The notes below the pieces were generated by a model. That model saw only the letters and a list, made by a program, of their open reading frames with translations, searched no databases and was not told where the DNA came from. A stretch of DNA of 9,334 nucleotides from Immundisolibacteraceae bacterium (GTDB taxonomy: Bacteria > Pseudomonadota > Gammaproteobacteria > Immundisolibacterales > Immundisolibacteraceae): contig JAESTY010000022.1 in NCBI GenBank assembly GCA_016763355.1, forward strand, positions 1 to 9,334, read 5' to 3'. Both the position numbers and the translations under genes were made by a program. Shown one piece after another: positions 6,895 through 9,334 of this stretch. How positions within the stretch are numbered: position 1 is the stretch's first letter; each line of letters opens with the position of its first letter.

Positions 6895-8028
6895 CTACTG
6901 GCGGAGAAATTCCATAAACAGAGCTTTATTTTCGGCCGGCGAGCTGGAGGGACGACCCAGAGTGGTACGAGTCCCTGGTTTGATTTTTATCTCTAATAAG
7001 GCCGGGCCCGGTTGGTTCTGTAGTGTTGCTAGGCAACTATTAACAGCCTCCGGAGAGTTTGCCGACGCGCTCCACCTGTAACCCAACGCACTAGCAATTT
7101 TTTCTACATTGATGTCACCGGCAGTAGTAGGTTGTCCGCCAACTGAGTCGTGCACGCCGTTGTTGAGCACAATGTGTTTAAAGTTTTTGGCGTTGCTAGA
7201 AGCACAAGTAGCGCTGCCACCCATATGCATAATAAAGGCGCCATCTCCATCAAGGCAATAAACCTGGCGTTCTGGTTGCGCTAGCGCAATCCCCAGTGCT
7301 ATTTGATTCGCATGTCCCATGCCGCCGACTGTCAGGAAATCTTGTCGATGGCCGCTGTTGCGAGAGGATCTGAGTTCAAAAAGTTCGCGGGATGCAAATC
7401 CGGTTGTTGAAACTACTGCGTCTTCCGTTTTAAGGCCGGCCAGCACCAGGTCAATGGCCTGCTCTCGAGCCAGGTTGTAATTTGAGCCAGTATTTTTAGC
7501 TAATTGATAATCGCTAAGGGCATTTTTGGTGGCGAGTAGGGCGCAAGGCCTGTTTTCGCGCTGTGCTGTAGCGATCAAGCCTGAAATTAATTTTGCCGCC
7601 TCGGGATCTTCCGTTCTCTCGGTAATAATCTCATAGGGCAGCTCCAGGGTATCAAGCAAGCTAGTGGTGATTCGGCCCTGCTTGGCGTGCTGTGGCTCAT
7701 CAGCAATATCTGCATGTCCACGCCAGCCAATTAATAGAATTAGCGGTATGGAATAGACCTGCGGGTCTGCTAACGAGAGCAGTGGATTAACGAGATTACC
7801 GATGCCAGAATTCTGCAAATAAATTAGGGGCAGTTTGCCGCTTGCCAGGTGATAACCAATTCCCAGCGCAAGGGCACTACCTTCATTGGCCGCCACAATA
7901 TGTTGCCCTTCATCACAGTGATCTTCCAGATACGCGCACATATTTTTCAACAGTGAGTCTGGGACTCCTGTGAAAAAATCAATACCAAGCTCCCTCAGAG
8001 TGGCGAATAGATAAGCCGGATTGACCAT
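6895..8028 (-). CDS. aepY: Phosphonopyruvate decarboxylase (thiamine diphosphate dependent)
   Basis: Converts phosphonopyruvate to phosphonoacetaldehyde plus CO2. This irreversible step pulls the unfavourable PEP mutase equilibrium forward. The 377 residues are full length for the family. FFTGVPDSLLK at 18-28 is the typical N-terminal signature. ANEGSALALGIGYHLASGK at 47-65 carries the ThDP-activating Glu49. TTGFASRELFELR lies at 208-220 and GGMGHANQIALGIALA at 235-250. GDGAFIMHMG at 261-270 followed by LNN at 288-290 forms the GDG...NN ThDP/Mg site. The start overlaps the PEP mutase stop as TAATG, and AGGAGA at 8040-8035 gives a strong ribosome-binding site. No defect is seen. Confidence 0.94.
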   Translation of the reverse strand: MVNPAYLFATLRELGIDFFTGVPDSLLKNMCAYLEDHCDEGQHIVAANEGSALALGIGYHLASGKLPLIYLQNSGIGNLVNPLLSLADPQVYSIPLILLIGWRGHADIADEPQHAKQGRITTSLLDTLELPYEIITERTEDPEAAKLISGLIATAQRENRPCALLATKNALSDYQLAKNTGSNYNLAREQAIDLVLAGLKTEDAVVSTTGFASRELFELRSSRNSGHRQDFLTVGGMGHANQIALGIALAQPERQVYCLDGDGAFIMHMGGSATCASSNAKNFKHIVLNNGVHDSVGGQPTTAGDINVEKIASALGYRWSASANSPEAVNSCLATLQNQPGPALLEIKIKPGTRTTLGRPSSSPAENKALFMEFLRQ

Positions 8029-9182
8029 TACTGGTCTCCTGGAATGAGTTCAAGTATCTCCTTTATTGGCATACAGTCCGGGTCTGCCTCTAATGCGCGG
8101 CCGTGGTGCAGAATTGATTCGGCCACCTTTTTCATTGCTGGGTAAGCGGATCTGAGCATGTGGTTAGCATAAGTGACAATACTCACTCCACGGTTTATCC
8201 ATTCTTCCTCGGTGACCGAGTTAAAACTGGACGGTACTACCATTAATGGCACTGTCGATGGGGCCTGGTGGTAACGCTGGCACAATTCAAAAATTTCGTC
8301 GGGACGTTGCTGGCGACTATGAATCATAATCACATCTGCTCCGGCAGCTATGTAGGCGGCTGCACGATTTAGCGCGTCCTCCATACCTAAATTAAGGATC
8401 AGGCTTTCAATTCGCGCAACGATCATGAAGTCAGTAGTGACCTGCGCGTCTTTCCCGGCGGCAATTTTTATCTGGAAATTTTCTATACTATCCTGGGTCT
8501 GAGATACCTCAGTGCCAAACTGAGAGTTTCGTTTCAAGCCGGTTTTATCTTCGATTACCAGTGCAGATACCCCTAGGCGCTCGAGCGAACGGACAGTAAA
8601 ACGGAAATGTTCAACTCTGCCACCGGTATCAGCATCAAAAATTAATGGCAGCGTGGTGACGTCAAAAATATCATTGACCGATTGCATTCTAGAGGTCATA
8701 TCTACGGCCTCGATATCTGGTTTTCCTTTAGCCGTAGAGTCAGTAAGGCTACTTGACCACATCGCATCAAAATGTACCGGGCGGCCGTCTCTAGTGGCAA
8801 CGGCATTCTCAGTAATTAGACCGCTAAGGCCATGATGTACTTCATTGACACGCACGATATCTTTAACCATTAGCAAACGCTTTAACATTGACAGTCGAGT
8901 GTTTGGTGTCGTTCCTACCCGTTTGATCTCTTCCTTGATTTGTGAAGACGAAATGCCTTGGGTGTAGCTCACCTCGACCAGTTCTCCTCCCCATTGAGCC
9001 AGCGTATCAATCACCTGTTGCCGAGTTTTCTGTTGTACACCTTCGCGCCAGTCGTCACCGTGGACTACATACCTAGGCTTAAGCTGATTCAGGTTTTGTC
9101 GGTAATCGAGAGTGGTCTGTTCGATGACCGCCGCGACTCCCTTAATGTTCTCAATGACGAGCTTCCGTTGTTCATAGGTCAT
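8028..9182 (-). CDS. aepX: Phosphoenolpyruvate mutase with the remainder of an N-terminal nucleotidyltransferase domain
   Basis: PEP mutase (PepM) rearranges phosphoenolpyruvate to phosphonopyruvate, the entry step of nearly all phosphonate biosynthesis. Numbered from ATG 9182 (384 aa), residues about 1-88 are the second part of a cytidylyltransferase-like domain, with YVVHGDDW at 38-45 and a TQGISSSQI motif at 74-82. The PEP mutase/isocitrate lyase-type barrel follows from about 95. Its active site is clear: W142 and S143-S144, D156 in GKPD, FDADTGG at 182-188 and the diagnostic EDKTGLKRNS at 211-220 (EDKxxxxxNS). The mutase domain therefore looks complete. The ATG at 9182 is probably not the original start. 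In-frame family sequence continues upstream to the window edge and is interrupted by TAA at 9251-9249. No ribosome-binding site precedes ATG 9182. The gene is followed by the decarboxylase with a one-base overlap. It may still give PEP mutase by internal initiation, but without a working nucleotidyltransferase. Confidence 0.95.
   Translation of the reverse strand: MTYEQRKLVIENIKGVAAVIEQTTLDYRQNLNQLKPRYVVHGDDWREGVQQKTRQQVIDTLAQWGGELVEVSYTQGISSSQIKEEIKRVGTTPNTRLSMLKRLLMVKDIVRVNEVHHGLSGLITENAVATRDGRPVHFDAMWSSSLTDSTAKGKPDIEAVDMTSRMQSVNDIFDVTTLPLIFDADTGGRVEHFRFTVRSLERLGVSALVIEDKTGLKRNSQFGTEVSQTQDSIENFQIKIAAGKDAQVTTDFMIVARIESLILNLGMEDALNRAAAYIAAGADVIMIHSRQQRPDEIFELCQRYHQAPSTVPLMVVPSSFNSVTEEEWINRGVSIVTYANHMLRSAYPAMKKVAESILHHGRALEADPDCMPIKEILELIPGDQ
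8035..8040 (-). promoter_or_regulatory. Ribosome-binding site of the phosphonopyruvate decarboxylase gene
   Basis: AGGAGA on the minus strand, 6 bases before ATG 8028. It sits inside the last codons of the PEP mutase gene and supports independent as well as coupled initiation at the TAATG junction. Confidence 0.7.
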
Positions 9183-9334
9183 ATAAGGAATGCGTTTATA
9201 GCTTGCAATGGCACTATCGTTGAGCAGGCCAATGGTTACGTCACCGAGTTAGGCCGCCTCGTTAATAATGTTGATATGTCCGGGGTGAACCAGGTCAGCA
9301 CTCATTCCAAGGTAAACGTCCGCCTCAGCTTTTC
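9183..9334 (-). pseudogene. 5' part of the nucleotidyltransferase-PEP mutase gene, cut off by an in-frame stop
   Basis: On the minus strand from 9332, in the same frame as the gene at 8028-9182, the sequence reads KAEADVYLGMSADLVHPGHI and then NIINEAA, followed by TAA (9251-9249). It continues LGDVTIGLLNDSAIASYKRI and PY into ATG 9182. HPGH is the catalytic HxGH motif of cytidylyltransferases of the TagD/PntC kind. The residue at the stop is usually a charged or polar residue in an EAAxLG context, so a single base change from Lys, Gln or Glu codons would explain it. The true start codon lies at or beyond the window edge. Confidence 0.88.
9249..9251 (-). other. In-frame TAA stop inside the nucleotidyltransferase domain of the PEP mutase gene
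   Basis: Twenty-two codons of clear family sequence lie between this TAA and ATG 9182, and 27 more lie upstream to the window edge, all in one frame with no indel. It looks like a point nonsense mutation, or a base-call error, rather than a gene boundary. Confidence 0.85.

Noticed and set aside
6491..7081. A 196-codon plus-strand open frame
   Set aside because: It lies antisense across the reductase and decarboxylase genes, both of which have clear family motifs. Its protein shows no recognisable domain.

Overview
The window looks like chromosomal DNA of a gammaproteobacterium, probably marine or environmental. GC content is roughly in the mid-to-upper 40s by eye. The lineage call rests on the leftmost gene, whose first 140 residues read as a Pseudomonas-type PilB (type IV pilus extension ATPase), and on generally Gram-negative gene content. 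The exact genus cannot be read from this sequence.

Layout. Positions 1-420 (minus strand) hold the N-terminal part of pilB, cut by the window edge. Upstream of it, on the same strand, is a family 2 glycosyltransferase with two C-terminal membrane helices (508-1398). A 174-base divergent intergenic region (1399-1572) separates this from the only plus-strand gene, a five-helix membrane protein with an extracytoplasmic alkaline-phosphatase/sulfatase-fold domain (1573-3312). The rest of the window is one tight minus-strand operon. In transcription order it has PEP mutase carrying an N-terminal nucleotidyltransferase domain (beyond 9334 to 8028), phosphonopyruvate decarboxylase (8028-6895), phosphonoacetaldehyde reductase (6882-5728), a CDP-glycerol glycerophosphotransferase-like enzyme (5715 to about 4592), and a reduced YidC/Oxa1 paralogue (4590-3340).

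Function. The first three operon genes form a complete route from phosphoenolpyruvate through phosphonopyruvate and phosphonoacetaldehyde to 2-hydroxyethylphosphonate (2-HEP). No 2-aminoethylphosphonate transaminase or phosphonatase is seen. The fused nucleotidyltransferase, the glycerophosphotransferase-like protein, the polyprenol-type glycosyltransferase and the membrane phosphotransferase/sulfatase-fold protein suggest that the phosphonate decorates a surface glycan, lipid or pilus rather than being a free antibiotic. The position beside pilB fits the known role of the pilA-pilB interval as a site for accessory pilin-modification genes, but that link is an inference.

Integrity. Two genes at the ends of the pathway appear broken. 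The nucleotidyltransferase-PEP mutase gene has an in-frame TAA at 9251-9249, between its HxGH motif and the rest of the domain. The glycerophosphotransferase-like gene has lost its C-terminus to a frameshift at about 4729-4690; the missing family C-terminus is readable in another frame down to 4592. The three core 2-HEP enzymes retain their active-site motifs. Either the activation and attachment steps are decaying while 2-HEP synthesis is still encoded, or these are assembly errors. No RNA genes, insertion sequences, CRISPR arrays or convincing rho-independent terminators were found.
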